This document shows, piece by piece, positions 44,376 through 53,210 of a DNA stretch of 64,000 nt. The stretch comes from Lachnospiraceae bacterium (GTDB lineage Bacteria; Bacillota; Clostridia; Lachnospirales; Lachnospiraceae). The first letter of the stretch is position 1, and each line of letters opens with the position of its first letter. The notes under the pieces are model-generated. The model was not told the origin of the DNA, did no database searches, and saw nothing but the letters and a program-made list of their open reading frames with translations. Both the position numbers and the translations under genes were made by a program. The stretch is from positions 21,146 through 85,145 of the forward strand of contig JAGBLN010000045.1 of NCBI GenBank assembly GCA_017635395.1, read 5' to 3'.

Positions 44376-44412
44376 TCTTCCCCTTCATTAATTACTTCAT
44401 TAAATACTTCAT
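44376..44412 (-). repeat. Short tandem repeats in the topA leader
   Basis: On the minus strand three near-direct repeats of about 11-12 nt (consensus TTAATGAAGTA) run up to the topA ribosome binding site. The wider spacer 44370-44593 is AT-rich and otherwise featureless. Confidence 0.5.
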
Positions 44413-44594
44413 CAGTCACTTAAACTTACTTAATTAAATGCTTATATGAATAAAAGCAGATATGCAACAATGCCTGGCCGATTACATAAAACCGCAGCAT
44501 GCCTGATATCAATAAAAGATGTATTTACAACTCACGGTAAAATACTATACAAAGAAAAAAAAGAATTGTCAAATGGAATTTTATTTATATTAAA

Positions 44595-44619
44595 ACAGCC
44601 ACCGGTTTCCGGTGGCTGT
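44595..44619 (-). terminator. Terminator of the type IV pilus operon
   Basis: Perfect ACAGCCACCGG/CCGGTGGCTGT stem, 3-nt loop, followed on the minus strand by TTTTAATATAAA; 23 nt after the major pilin stop. Confidence 0.85.
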
Positions 44620-44642
44620 AAATAACTGATTATACAAAAGAA

Positions 44643-45131
44643 CTACTTGTCGTATGGTGCCTCAGCTTTAGGAGCAAGTTGTATTTCTCCGATAGATGTA
44701 GTCACTGAAACAGTAGCAGTTATAACATCACCACTTCTTTTCAGATTAATATGCCACACACTGGGCGAGTACTTTTTATAGGCAAATTCGGGACCATTTC
44801 CTAAATTGCTCACAAGAGTTCCCTCCAGAAGCGGATAATTACCAGGAGCTATATATTTGCTTCCAACATTGAAAATCAAAGGGACGGTTGCTCCATCCGC
44901 CATGCGGCCTACAAGCTCTCTGTGAATCTCCGGCTCACCCAAAGCCTGTTCCACAGTAGAAACAATTACACCTGCGTTTGACACATCCTTCCTTATTTTA
45001 GATTTCTCTATGTATTTAATCAAACCGGCAGCAAGAACCGCCACAAGCACTGCAATAATACCCACCACAATAAGAAGTTCTACAAGCGAAAACCCCTTAT
45101 CAGCCCCCTTTTTTCTTTTCATCAATTTCAT
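44643..45131 (-). CDS. Type IV major-pilin-like protein
   Basis: Last gene of the pil cluster and the best candidate for the main pilus subunit. 162 residues. Basic leader ending in Lys-Gly, cleavage before FSLVE (Glu at +5), hydrophobic helix LLIVVGIIAVLVAVLAAGLI, then a small mixed domain without cysteines. It resembles the orphan pilin at 14167-14706 just after the helix. A strong hairpin precedes it (45165-45192) and a terminator follows it, which would suit separate accumulation of a short, abundant pilin mRNA. Confidence 0.88.
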   Translation of the reverse strand: MKLMKRKKGADKGFSLVELLIVVGIIAVLVAVLAAGLIKYIEKSKIRKDVSNAGVIVSTVEQALGEPEIHRELVGRMADGATVPLIFNVGSKYIAPGNYPLLEGTLVSNLGNGPEFAYKKYSPSVWHINLKRSGDVITATVSVTTSIGEIQLAPKAEAPYDK

Positions 45132-45164
45132 TCCGACAATAAACCTGCCTTTCCTGATATATAA

Positions 45165-45192
45165 TGTCAGACAGTCCTAAGACTGTCTGACA
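45165..45192 (-). other. Perfect hairpin upstream of the major pilin gene
   Basis: TGTCAGACAGTC/GACTGTCTGACA, 12 bp with a 4-nt loop and no following T-run, lies in the 82-nt gap before the pilin gene. It resembles RNA-processing or 5'-stabilising hairpins rather than a terminator. Confidence 0.65.
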
Positions 45193-45213
45193 ACGATAAT
45201 TATTCCTAAAATA

Positions 45214-46716
45214 TTAGTGCTGACCGTCAAGAAGAGCCTTTTCATCACTCGAAAGAGTCCTATTGATCGGATATAAGTAAATCTTAAATGATTCAGTTAT
45301 ACCAGGACTCGGCCAGGTTACCTCAACCTGTATATAAAACTTATGACCATTTTTCAGCATCCCGTCAGTAGCATTTATATACTCACTGCATCTGTCACTA
45401 TTCCATGTAGCCGAATTATTATATGTCACTACCGTATTTGATGTAGCATCCACATAATTGCGAAGAGAAGGAAGCTGAACATGAAACTCTTTCGATGAAT
45501 CGTCAGTGTCGTCAACAATCTTCCAGCCATTGCTTATATTTTCCGATTCATGATAAAAGATAACAGTCGAGGATGAACCCTGTGAACTGGGAGCTGTACC
45601 GGTATCACTATCATCAGTAGTAGCGCCATTCAGTTTGTGCAAGGTAGTGCCATCGCTATCGCCATCAAAATGATGCCCTGATGCAGACTGTATCATATAG
45701 GAATATTTAACGGTTTCTGCATCCTTAAGGCTAATTCCCTTGAATTCAGTAAGACCTGTAACCGCATATGAAGGCTCACATGCAGGTATATAATAGTATG
45801 AGTAACCATTAAAGCCATAGGAAACCGGATTAGTATGAGCACTTATCTCGAGCGGGTTCGTATCATCAATAACAGTCACGGTACCGCTGACAAGATCTGT
45901 AACAGTACCCGTCGCATAAATCATATAGGGGCCATACTCTTTATCTTTATGCGCATTGTCATTATATGATGACAAAATAGCAAGTTTCTTACCGCTTATT
46001 GCATATTCCGTTGTAGAACTCTTTTTATTGCCGTTAGATGAATCAATGAAATAGAAATCATTATAATCATACTGTTTGCCGTCTATAGTCTCATCAAACA
46101 TCTTATCGAGATCATATTCCGCATATCTCTTTACATCTATGAATTTCTTTGCAGAAGAAGTATTCTGTGACTCTCCTGTTCCACCACTTCCTATCTCATT
46201 TCTGAAATAAACATCCTCAGCCGCAGTATACGAATAATTTTCATTTTTCAACTTAACATACACTGTAACATTATCGTTACTGTAGGAAGTCATATCCACA
46301 TTAAAATCATCAACATAATCAGCAAAAGGAATCGGAGATGTCATTCCTGTCTTCTGATAAGTAAGAGTACCAAAATACTTTCCCGCAGTCGGATCAGGAT
46401 CCTCATACTTTATAGTAGTAACCACTGAAGTGATTGTTCCGTCAGCAGGATTTATTTCGTTGTTGGATATGGAAAGAGTTTTATTTGCAGAAACAAACTC
46501 AACACTTCCATTACAATCAACCAACAGATCTTCCAGCTGCTGAACAACCTGCTGTGCTTCGGTCTGAATCTGAACCTCGTAGTTTCCCTTTCTGTATATA
46601 GTGGAACTATTGGACATCACTGCATAAACTTCCATAAGCATGATGACAAGTATAGCCATTGCCACCAGTAATTCCACCAGGGTGTAGCCTTTCTCTGAAT
46701 TCTTAAATTTTCTCAT
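45214..46716 (-). CDS. PilW-like minor pilin
   Basis: 500 residues, much larger than most pilins. Prepilin leader ending SEKG, then YTLVE (Glu +5) and a hydrophobic helix to about residue 32. The helix continuation (EVQIQTEAQQVVQQLEDLL) fits the PilW/GspJ class. The body is Ser/Thr/Asp/Tyr-rich, likely beta-structured and exposed, perhaps a tip or initiating subunit. GGGAGG precedes the ATG. Fourth of the four minor pilins before the major pilin. Confidence 0.82.
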   Translation of the reverse strand: MRKFKNSEKGYTLVELLVAMAILVIMLMEVYAVMSNSSTIYRKGNYEVQIQTEAQQVVQQLEDLLVDCNGSVEFVSANKTLSISNNEINPADGTITSVVTTIKYEDPDPTAGKYFGTLTYQKTGMTSPIPFADYVDDFNVDMTSYSNDNVTVYVKLKNENYSYTAAEDVYFRNEIGSGGTGESQNTSSAKKFIDVKRYAEYDLDKMFDETIDGKQYDYNDFYFIDSSNGNKKSSTTEYAISGKKLAILSSYNDNAHKDKEYGPYMIYATGTVTDLVSGTVTVIDDTNPLEISAHTNPVSYGFNGYSYYYIPACEPSYAVTGLTEFKGISLKDAETVKYSYMIQSASGHHFDGDSDGTTLHKLNGATTDDSDTGTAPSSQGSSSTVIFYHESENISNGWKIVDDTDDSSKEFHVQLPSLRNYVDATSNTVVTYNNSATWNSDRCSEYINATDGMLKNGHKFYIQVEVTWPSPGITESFKIYLYPINRTLSSDEKALLDGQH

Positions 46717-46773
46717 TACAACCTCCCATCATACAAAGCAAAAGCCCGCATCATAACATCTATACAATTCGAC

Positions 46774-47349
46774 TTAAAAATTCCAGATTCCAACATCATG
46801 CCGACCGGTTTCAGGATAAATAAATGCCCTTGCGCCACGCTTTTTATTCTTAAAAATATAACACACACAGGAATCGCTAGTATAATCAGAATACGACGGA
46901 GTCCCCCCGCTATAACTGACAACACACATCCCACCAGACGGTCTGAAAGAATACTGTGCAACATATCCTTCCGGAAGAATTGCACCACCTGTTGCACTGT
47001 CAGAAGCGGAAAGCTCAACAGAAATAGCGGCACTCGCAATCTGATCCATCTGATTTGCCGTAGCTGCATAGCCATCAGCCGCACTTCCTATATAGCAATA
47101 GGTCTTGTCCCCTATAACTTTAATGGTAAGTGTACCAGCATCCAACCCCTTAGCCATAGCAGTTGATCTCGCTGTGGCAAAGGATGAATTAAGAGAGTTA
47201 GCAGCCTTGGAAACATTCGCGTTGCTCACAATATTGAAGCTCAGGGCCGCAATGCCTACAACAATCATCATAATGGCAATTACTACCATTACTTCAACAA
47301 GTGAGAAACCTTTATTGCCTGATAAATTTTTCTTAATGCCTTTTCCCAT
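46774..47349 (-). CDS. GspH/FimT-like minor pilin
   Basis: 191 residues from ATG 47349 (AAGGGGTG upstream). Leader ends NKG, cleavage before FSLVE (Glu +5), hydrophobic helix VMVVIAIMMIVVGIAALSF. The region after it (ANSLNSSFATARSTAMAKG) matches the GspH/FimT pattern, with a compact beta-type C-terminal domain containing two Cys. Starts 9 nt after the PilX-like gene, so tightly coupled. Confidence 0.85.
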   Translation of the reverse strand: MGKGIKKNLSGNKGFSLVEVMVVIAIMMIVVGIAALSFNIVSNANVSKAANSLNSSFATARSTAMAKGLDAGTLTIKVIGDKTYCYIGSAADGYAATANQMDQIASAAISVELSASDSATGGAILPEGYVAQYSFRPSGGMCVVSYSGGTPSYSDYTSDSCVCYIFKNKKRGARAFIYPETGRHDVGIWNF

Positions 47350-47358
47350 AATCACCCC

Positions 47359-49095
47359 TTATTCCTTACTCCAGTTCTCATAAATGACTGTAGATGTAGT
47401 AGGATCAGAAACTGTGCTAACGGAAGAGAAAAGCTTTGTAATAATTCCGCTTGTATTGTCAGCAAGAAGATACTTAAGAGGTAGATAGCATGTTCCGTCC
47501 GTCTTATTGTAATATATTGTCCTGGTCTCACTGCCATAGGTATATGACTTTTCTTCATACCCTGAAGGCTTTGTAAGCGGCATCTCAGTACCTGCAGAAG
47601 GACCTTTCATTCCTGAGTTTCCAATATTATGTCCATCAGAATCTCCCAATTCGCCAGTATCTTTTATAGCCGGTAAACAGGTGTTTATAAGCCAATTATA
47701 CTGTTCCTTGTCCATCCTCTGCATATATGATGCATTGGTATAATCCGATCCGTTAAACAAATAACCGTAACTGGACACTACCGTCGAATTTGTACAGATT
47801 CCCTTTATGGAAACAAGCTTATTCGGTACCAATGCAAGAGTATTTTCAAGGCCTGAATTGATAACATCCGGTGCACACATCTGGAGCTTAAGTTTAGGAG
47901 TACTTGCACCCTTGAAACCTATATCGCTGTACGTAACCCTTGCATTCTCACTGTTTATAAAATAATGATTAAAGTCAAAATAATCAATCTTCCCGGGTGA
48001 CGGAGATGCCTTATAATTCCAAAACATTACATTATCACAGAAAAGCTGACAAACAAGTCCATCCGGTGATGATGAATCATACATAGGACATATGGAACCG
48101 CCCGGATATGACCAGCCTTCTTCTATAGAATTATCCGGATCAATTATATCGGCATGCGTTTTGCCGGTGATACTGCCGGTAAGCTTAAGACTACCTGTTA
48201 CAACCAGTTTTGCACCGGAAGAGAGCTTAAGATCACCCATTATATATACATCACCCCATATCTCAACAACAGAATCACCGCCTGAGCAATTGACAATAAC
48301 ATCACCATTATAGATTGCTCGCTCACTCAGCATATGCACCGATGCACCGCCGTTAATATACAGGCTGGCGCCGGCAGGAATAGTCTTTCCGTCAAGCGTA
48401 TAATCCTTATCAACACCACCTTCACGATACTTCTGTGAGTATGCACATCCGGTCATTATAAAATCACCGCCACCTATATATACCGGCTTGTCAGTAATAA
48501 TACTGAAATCACATATATCAAGATCCCCTTCTCCCTGAGGACTAAACTTTATTATGATATCTGATGTGATTGTACTCACATAACCCTTTTCATCTGTAGA
48601 AGTAATGACCACACCCTTCAGCTTGACCTGTGTATCCGTATCTTCGTAGTTTTTCACTCCGGCCGGATAGGATGTTGTAACAACTATACTTGCATCATTT
48701 CTGGCAGTCCTTATATAATCCTGCACTTTAGCGGGATCATAAGTGGATTTTCCCTTGGCCGGTCCAGCTCCCACCTTTGAACGAATCTCAGCAATAGCAG
48801 CCTCGATATCACCGCCAGATTTACCCTTGTCAACAGCAATCTGCTGCAGTTCGGACGAAAGATCATCCAATGCGAATTCAGCAGTATAAAAATTATCAGT
48901 GGAACCATAACGCATTACTTTCGTAAGATAATTCATATACACCATGTAAAGGAGAGAAGTAGCTATTATCGCAATAAATGTAATGGCAATAAGCACAGAT
49001 ATAAGTGCTGCACCACGATCATTTGTGATTTTGCGTTTTTCCCCCTTGTTCTTCTGTATAAACCTTTCGGATATTCTTTTTAAAGCCTTCACCAT
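47359..49095 (-). CDS. PilX/GspK-like minor pilin with beta-solenoid-like body
   Basis: 578 residues from ATG 49095 (AAGGAG 8 nt upstream). A basic leader of 28 residues ends DRG, cleavage would precede AALIS: Glu+5 is missing, as in GspK and many PilX proteins that cap the pseudopilus. The helix is followed by the FYTAEFALDDLSSELQQIA pattern of PilX. Residues 203-310 are short Gly-rich strand repeats (VYIGGGDF, SLYINGGASVHM, GDVIVNCSGG, GDVYIMGDLKL, KLVVTGSLKLTGSI) resembling bactofilin/DUF342-type solenoids. A large C-terminal domain of unknown type follows. Probably a tip subunit. Confidence 0.82.
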   Translation of the reverse strand: MVKALKRISERFIQKNKGEKRKITNDRGAALISVLIAITFIAIIATSLLYMVYMNYLTKVMRYGSTDNFYTAEFALDDLSSELQQIAVDKGKSGGDIEAAIAEIRSKVGAGPAKGKSTYDPAKVQDYIRTARNDASIVVTTSYPAGVKNYEDTDTQVKLKGVVITSTDEKGYVSTITSDIIIKFSPQGEGDLDICDFSIITDKPVYIGGGDFIMTGCAYSQKYREGGVDKDYTLDGKTIPAGASLYINGGASVHMLSERAIYNGDVIVNCSGGDSVVEIWGDVYIMGDLKLSSGAKLVVTGSLKLTGSITGKTHADIIDPDNSIEEGWSYPGGSICPMYDSSSPDGLVCQLFCDNVMFWNYKASPSPGKIDYFDFNHYFINSENARVTYSDIGFKGASTPKLKLQMCAPDVINSGLENTLALVPNKLVSIKGICTNSTVVSSYGYLFNGSDYTNASYMQRMDKEQYNWLINTCLPAIKDTGELGDSDGHNIGNSGMKGPSAGTEMPLTKPSGYEEKSYTYGSETRTIYYNKTDGTCYLPLKYLLADNTSGIITKLFSSVSTVSDPTTSTVIYENWSKE

Positions 49096-49140
49096 AATCT
49101 CATCTCCTTCTGAATCTGCCGTTATCTCCATATTCAGTCA

Positions 49141-49956
49141 TCAACCGTTACGATTCTTTATGCCGGTTGACATCGACATTATCGGATCCTTATTCAGCCT
49201 GGTGGTCATATCTTTCTTGTCTATCTCATAAATATATACCATAGCTTCATATGAATAATACTTTTGAGCAGCTGTATGCGCCATAGGGACAAACTGCACC
49301 ACCGCATCAAAGTAATACCCTTCCGAATGGAGACCCGCATAGCACAAGAATGAAATCTTGCCATCCTCATCAGTCACTCCGATAAGCTTAGGACTATTAT
49401 AGGGAGTCGATCCTAAGATTGAATGAAAATCTGCCGCTGCCGCTCTGTTCATTGAAATAGCCATTGCCTTATTTTCACTGACAAGGGAATTTGTGCTTAC
49501 AGTCATCACAGGCGTTCCCCATTTGATTTCATTCTGTGATATCGATGACAATCCCGCTTTCACATTTGTCATTCCATTCCACGACGCACTGGATATGCCA
49601 TTCACCTGCATATTATAAATATTAACACTTACAACCTCAGATCCGCCAATGTTGCTGCTTACAAATCCACCTGTTGACAGAGCAAGATTCCCACTCAGAT
49701 CCGCCGTACCTATATTGGATATGGACAGTTTCACGCCCTCATAGGTCTTGCCTGAATATCCCTCAATTATAGACTGTGCAAGGTCATTAGCCGCCATCAT
49801 TTTTCTTGATTTCTGATTTACCCTCATCGAGGTAATGAAAGATGCACATATAGGAACAATCACAATGACAAAAAGAGCCATCGCCACTACCAACTCAATA
49901 AGTGACACGCCCTTATTATCCAGCATTCTGCTTCGTTTTCTTATGCTTTTTTCCAT
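49141..49956 (-). CDS. PilV-like minor pilin
   Basis: 271 residues from ATG 49956 with GGGAGG 6 nt upstream; the frame runs 15 codons further without one. Leader of 17 residues ends NKG, cleavage before VSLIE (Glu +5), hydrophobic helix LVVAMALFVIVIVPICASFI. The following helix and Ser/Asn-rich body fit PilV/GspI-type proteins, although larger than usual. First of four consecutive minor pilin genes. Confidence 0.83.
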   Translation of the reverse strand: MEKSIRKRSRMLDNKGVSLIELVVAMALFVIVIVPICASFITSMRVNQKSRKMMAANDLAQSIIEGYSGKTYEGVKLSISNIGTADLSGNLALSTGGFVSSNIGGSEVVSVNIYNMQVNGISSASWNGMTNVKAGLSSISQNEIKWGTPVMTVSTNSLVSENKAMAISMNRAAAADFHSILGSTPYNSPKLIGVTDEDGKISFLCYAGLHSEGYYFDAVVQFVPMAHTAAQKYYSYEAMVYIYEIDKKDMTTRLNKDPIMSMSTGIKNRNG

Positions 49957-50142
49957 CCGAAACCTCCCTGTACCTACCCTCATTTCAAGAAAAACACACA
50001 CAACTTAAGGTTATATTAACATAATGTCCATTTAGTAACAACACTATTTAGTGCATTTTTTTTCATTCTCTATGGTGTCTGTTTCTTTCCATAAAAAAGT
50101 ACACTTTATTCAGCATTCTTTTTTACAAAAAGAAATTGCCGC

Positions 50143-50162
50143 AGCACAGTTTTTACTGTGCT
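50143..50162 (-). terminator. Hairpin after pilO
   Basis: AGCACAGT/ACTGTGCT stem, 4-nt loop, followed on the minus strand by GCGGCAATTTCTTTTTG. It lies in the 224-nt gap between pilO and the minor pilins and may be a partial terminator. The rest of that gap is AT-rich with no clear promoter. Confidence 0.45.
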
Positions 50163-50180
50163 ACAGCATCTCTTCCTAAA

Positions 50181-51068
50181 TTAGTTATTCTCCGCAGGAG
50201 CTTCTTCTGCAGGTGCTTCTTCTGCGGCAGCTTCCGCAGGCGCGCCATCTTCAAGCGCATCGTTCTTCGCCTCAACACCTTCTTCCGACAGTTCCTCATC
50301 AAGCACAAGCGGACCGAATACACCATTGTTACCATTTATACCATTGGTACCATAGTCGTATGCCATGCCCCTTATGTCATAAGCATCGATGTTGGGGAAT
50401 ATCTCAACAGGAGCCAATACACGATCCGGATCATTTGTGTTCTTAATAGCATACTGTTCTATAACAAAGCTTCCCGTCACAACACCTGTAGCTTCATCAT
50501 AGTCGGCAGTGAAACCTCTATAACACATAGGGCATGTCTGCTGATCAATAAAGTAACTGAGCAGATTCTTCATACCAACATAATATGTGGAATATGTAAT
50601 CGTCGACTGATTAATTACGCTTGTATAAGGAGTAGAAATCTCATCGCTCTGAATAGGAACCTCATCATTTTCCGAATATGATATAGTATCAAAAAGCACA
50701 ATCTGAGCGCCTTCATCCCACGTAACCCTTCTGGTATCCTTATCAAAGTTTGCCGTTGTCAAGTCATGGTTTAATTCTGTATCAAGCAGGAACTGCGTAT
50801 AATTTTCCTGACGGATATCAGCAGGATAGGATGCCACGATAGCTTCAGTTTCGTTGTTCAGTTCATCTGTCCTCTTAAGGAATTCTTCCCTATGCTTATC
50901 CATCTCCTGCAACTCGTTATACCTTGCCTCAAGAGTTACATATTCCTGCTTGAGAGCCTCTGTATCAACCTTTGCATCCTTAATATAGAATACGTACGGA
51001 AAAGCAACTATGGCAATGACCAGCAGGATCATTATGATAGTAGCATCTCTGTCTGAAAGTCTGCCCAT
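50181..51068 (-). CDS. pilO: PilO-like type IV pilus assembly protein
   Basis: Inner alignment-complex protein linking PilMN to the pilus platform. 295 residues. One membrane segment (about 10-28) near the N-terminus, a coiled coil (about 35-80), and a PilO-like domain outside the membrane. The C-terminal 35 residues are Ala/Glu/Pro-rich with four near-repeats of AEEAPA. Two Cys in QTCPMCYR. ATG overlaps the last base of the pilMN stop (TAATG), so translation is coupled. Assignment rests on topology and order more than on motifs. Confidence 0.78.
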   Translation of the reverse strand: MGRLSDRDATIIMILLVIAIVAFPYVFYIKDAKVDTEALKQEYVTLEARYNELQEMDKHREEFLKRTDELNNETEAIVASYPADIRQENYTQFLLDTELNHDLTTANFDKDTRRVTWDEGAQIVLFDTISYSENDEVPIQSDEISTPYTSVINQSTITYSTYYVGMKNLLSYFIDQQTCPMCYRGFTADYDEATGVVTGSFVIEQYAIKNTNDPDRVLAPVEIFPNIDAYDIRGMAYDYGTNGINGNNGVFGPLVLDEELSEEGVEAKNDALEDGAPAEAAAEEAPAEEAPAENN

Positions 51069-53020
51069 TATTCAATCACCTCCTCATCAGAAGCCGGAGC
51101 GGCAGCGTCAGCATCAGGATTATCTCCCGTAGTATCCGCACTCTCGGAAATGCTAAGCACTATAGCCTTGTCCCCTGTTATTCCTGCTTCCTCACTCACA
51201 CGTTCTTCTACATCATAATCATATCCAAGAGTTACGGTCACTTTGATTTCATCCTGAACAAGCTCAACCCAGAGATCATTGATTGTCTCAAGAGTAAGCT
51301 CTTCCGGATAATCTTCACCAGCCTCTCCTGTTGCCATATCGATTATCAGTTTTTCGAGATCTGACTGGCTGTCAACCTGGACATAATCACCAAGTATAAG
51401 CGGATCCTCGGAAAGCATCCTCAAGTAGGGATCTTCCCCGTTGGCACCATCAGCCGAATTTGCACTGGGCGATGTAAACCGGATGCAATAGCTTTCAGTC
51501 AAATCAGGTACTTCGATTCCCTTAACATAATCAAGTTTCTGAAGTTCAACAAGAACATCAGCCACTTCATTTTTCGCTGTTGTATGCCAGCCTGTTTTCA
51601 GATCAAAAGTCACCCTGCCATCCTGTGCATCAATAGAATTGATAACTGTATCAGCAGGAAGGATTTCCTCGAGATCGCCTACGAACTGTGGCATAAGATT
51701 ATTCGGATTTTCTTTTTCATACTTGAAAGTGTCCAATGCTGCAAACAGATACTGGGCATTAACATAGTCCTGCCTTATCTGCTCTATATCAGCTATAGCA
51801 TCAATATTTGCCTGCATCTGATCCCTTGCATCCTTGGCAACCTTGTGCTGGATGAATGTAACTCCGGTCCAGCCAAGCATAATAACAGCTGCAACGCCAA
51901 GAACGATCTTGAGATATTTAAGCATGTCCGAAGTCTCAATAGCAGACTTCTTGCCTGATGTTATCACCAGATCCATCGGGTCTATAACAGATCCAATATT
52001 GGGAAGATATCTCAGTACTTCCTCAGCCTTAAGTGCTGCCTGTCCCTTGATGGTAACGCCAGCCAAGGTGTCAAAATGCTCAACCCTTGCACCAAGCTCA
52101 CGCTCAAGGATCTTCTCGATACCAGCGATAGCTGAACCTTCACCAAACACCTTGATTCCCTGCAGCGTAGCACTGGGATCGTTAGCATTCTTGGTTCTGT
52201 GGTATTCAACAGCACGTCCGATACCGTTTACCATCCCCTGCACAGCCTGTGCATATTCATCAGCGGTAACGTGCTGATCAAGAAGTGCCTCGTTAGAAAG
52301 AAGGGTTCTCGCATCTTTCTCGGATATCTTCTTGACATCCATGAGGGCATTTATAACTGCGGTCTTACCATAGTTAACATTACGCTGAAGAACGAGAGTC
52401 TTACCACGCATAACGTTTACATATGTCTGGTCCATTTCAATCTGGAGAACCAGATCTGTACGGCCCGGCTGCATCTGCAAACGAAGAAGCTGAATTACGG
52501 AATTACCGAAATAATCGATATGTTTAACACTTAACTTAAGTTCTTCAGCCAGCTCGTAGTAACATCTTACCAGATCCATAGGTGCAGCAACTGCAGAGAT
52601 ACGATAGAACCTCTTGTTTGCACCATCCGCATTCATGGTTACTTCTTCGAGAAGCGAATAAGCGAAGACATAATCCCCCGATCCGCTCATCGGGAAATAA
52701 TCCCCCGAATTTGCCTGCAGCACCTGCTGCAGCTTCCTCATGTTCTTCACATAAGGCATCTCCACCTCTTTGCTGGCAATTTTCTTACTGGCAATGGTAA
52801 AGATAACATCTTTTGAACTGAACCCCCGTCCGAAAATAGCAGTACGAACTGCCTCGGCGGTAGCCGTGACATCTGTCAGATATCCGTCGTTGAAACAGCC
52901 GGCAGGTGTTGCTATCTCAGCGGCATTGCTGAGAAGAACCTGATCTTTGCCGCTCTTTGTGATCTCAGCGATACGGATCATGTCGGAACTGACGTAGATT
53001 GTCAAAAACTTATTGGCCAT
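51068..53020 (-). CDS. pilMN: PilM-PilN fusion protein
   Basis: 650 residues. Residues 1-345 form a PilM actin-like cytosolic domain (LTIYVSSDMIRIAEI start, QIEMDQTYVNVMRG phosphate-loop region, VFGEGSAIAGIEKIL near 291-305). A linker and a single membrane segment (371-390) lead to a PilN-like extracellular part with coiled coil and ferredoxin-like fold. The usual PilN N-terminal PilM-binding motif becomes the linker. Fused PilMN is known from Clostridioides difficile. GGGGAG precedes the ATG. The C-terminus is acidic (Asp/Ala-rich). Confidence 0.87.
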   Translation of the reverse strand: MANKFLTIYVSSDMIRIAEITKSGKDQVLLSNAAEIATPAGCFNDGYLTDVTATAEAVRTAIFGRGFSSKDVIFTIASKKIASKEVEMPYVKNMRKLQQVLQANSGDYFPMSGSGDYVFAYSLLEEVTMNADGANKRFYRISAVAAPMDLVRCYYELAEELKLSVKHIDYFGNSVIQLLRLQMQPGRTDLVLQIEMDQTYVNVMRGKTLVLQRNVNYGKTAVINALMDVKKISEKDARTLLSNEALLDQHVTADEYAQAVQGMVNGIGRAVEYHRTKNANDPSATLQGIKVFGEGSAIAGIEKILERELGARVEHFDTLAGVTIKGQAALKAEEVLRYLPNIGSVIDPMDLVITSGKKSAIETSDMLKYLKIVLGVAAVIMLGWTGVTFIQHKVAKDARDQMQANIDAIADIEQIRQDYVNAQYLFAALDTFKYEKENPNNLMPQFVGDLEEILPADTVINSIDAQDGRVTFDLKTGWHTTAKNEVADVLVELQKLDYVKGIEVPDLTESYCIRFTSPSANSADGANGEDPYLRMLSEDPLILGDYVQVDSQSDLEKLIIDMATGEAGEDYPEELTLETINDLWVELVQDEIKVTVTLGYDYDVEERVSEEAGITGDKAIVLSISESADTTGDNPDADAAAPASDEEVIE

Positions 53021-53210
53021 CCTTATTGCTCCCCTTTCATTGTTTTGTGTATTAATAAACCGGTTAATAAGCTATTTATTTTGCCGGATTTATCCGAATT
53101 ACATGTAAAAATAACGCACTTTTAGCATCACAAAACACCACGAATATCAATATACCACAAACTCGAATAAATTTCCATAATAAATAAAAGAAATTTATAA
53201 TAAAATTTTG
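53021..53210 (-). other. AT-rich spacer between the prepilin peptidase gene and pilMN
   Basis: 190 nt, very AT-rich. A GTATATT at about 53144-53150 on the minus strand could be a -10 box for pilMN, with no convincing -35; a palindromic AACCGGTT core occurs near 53057-53064. No gene or terminator is evident. Confidence 0.35.
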
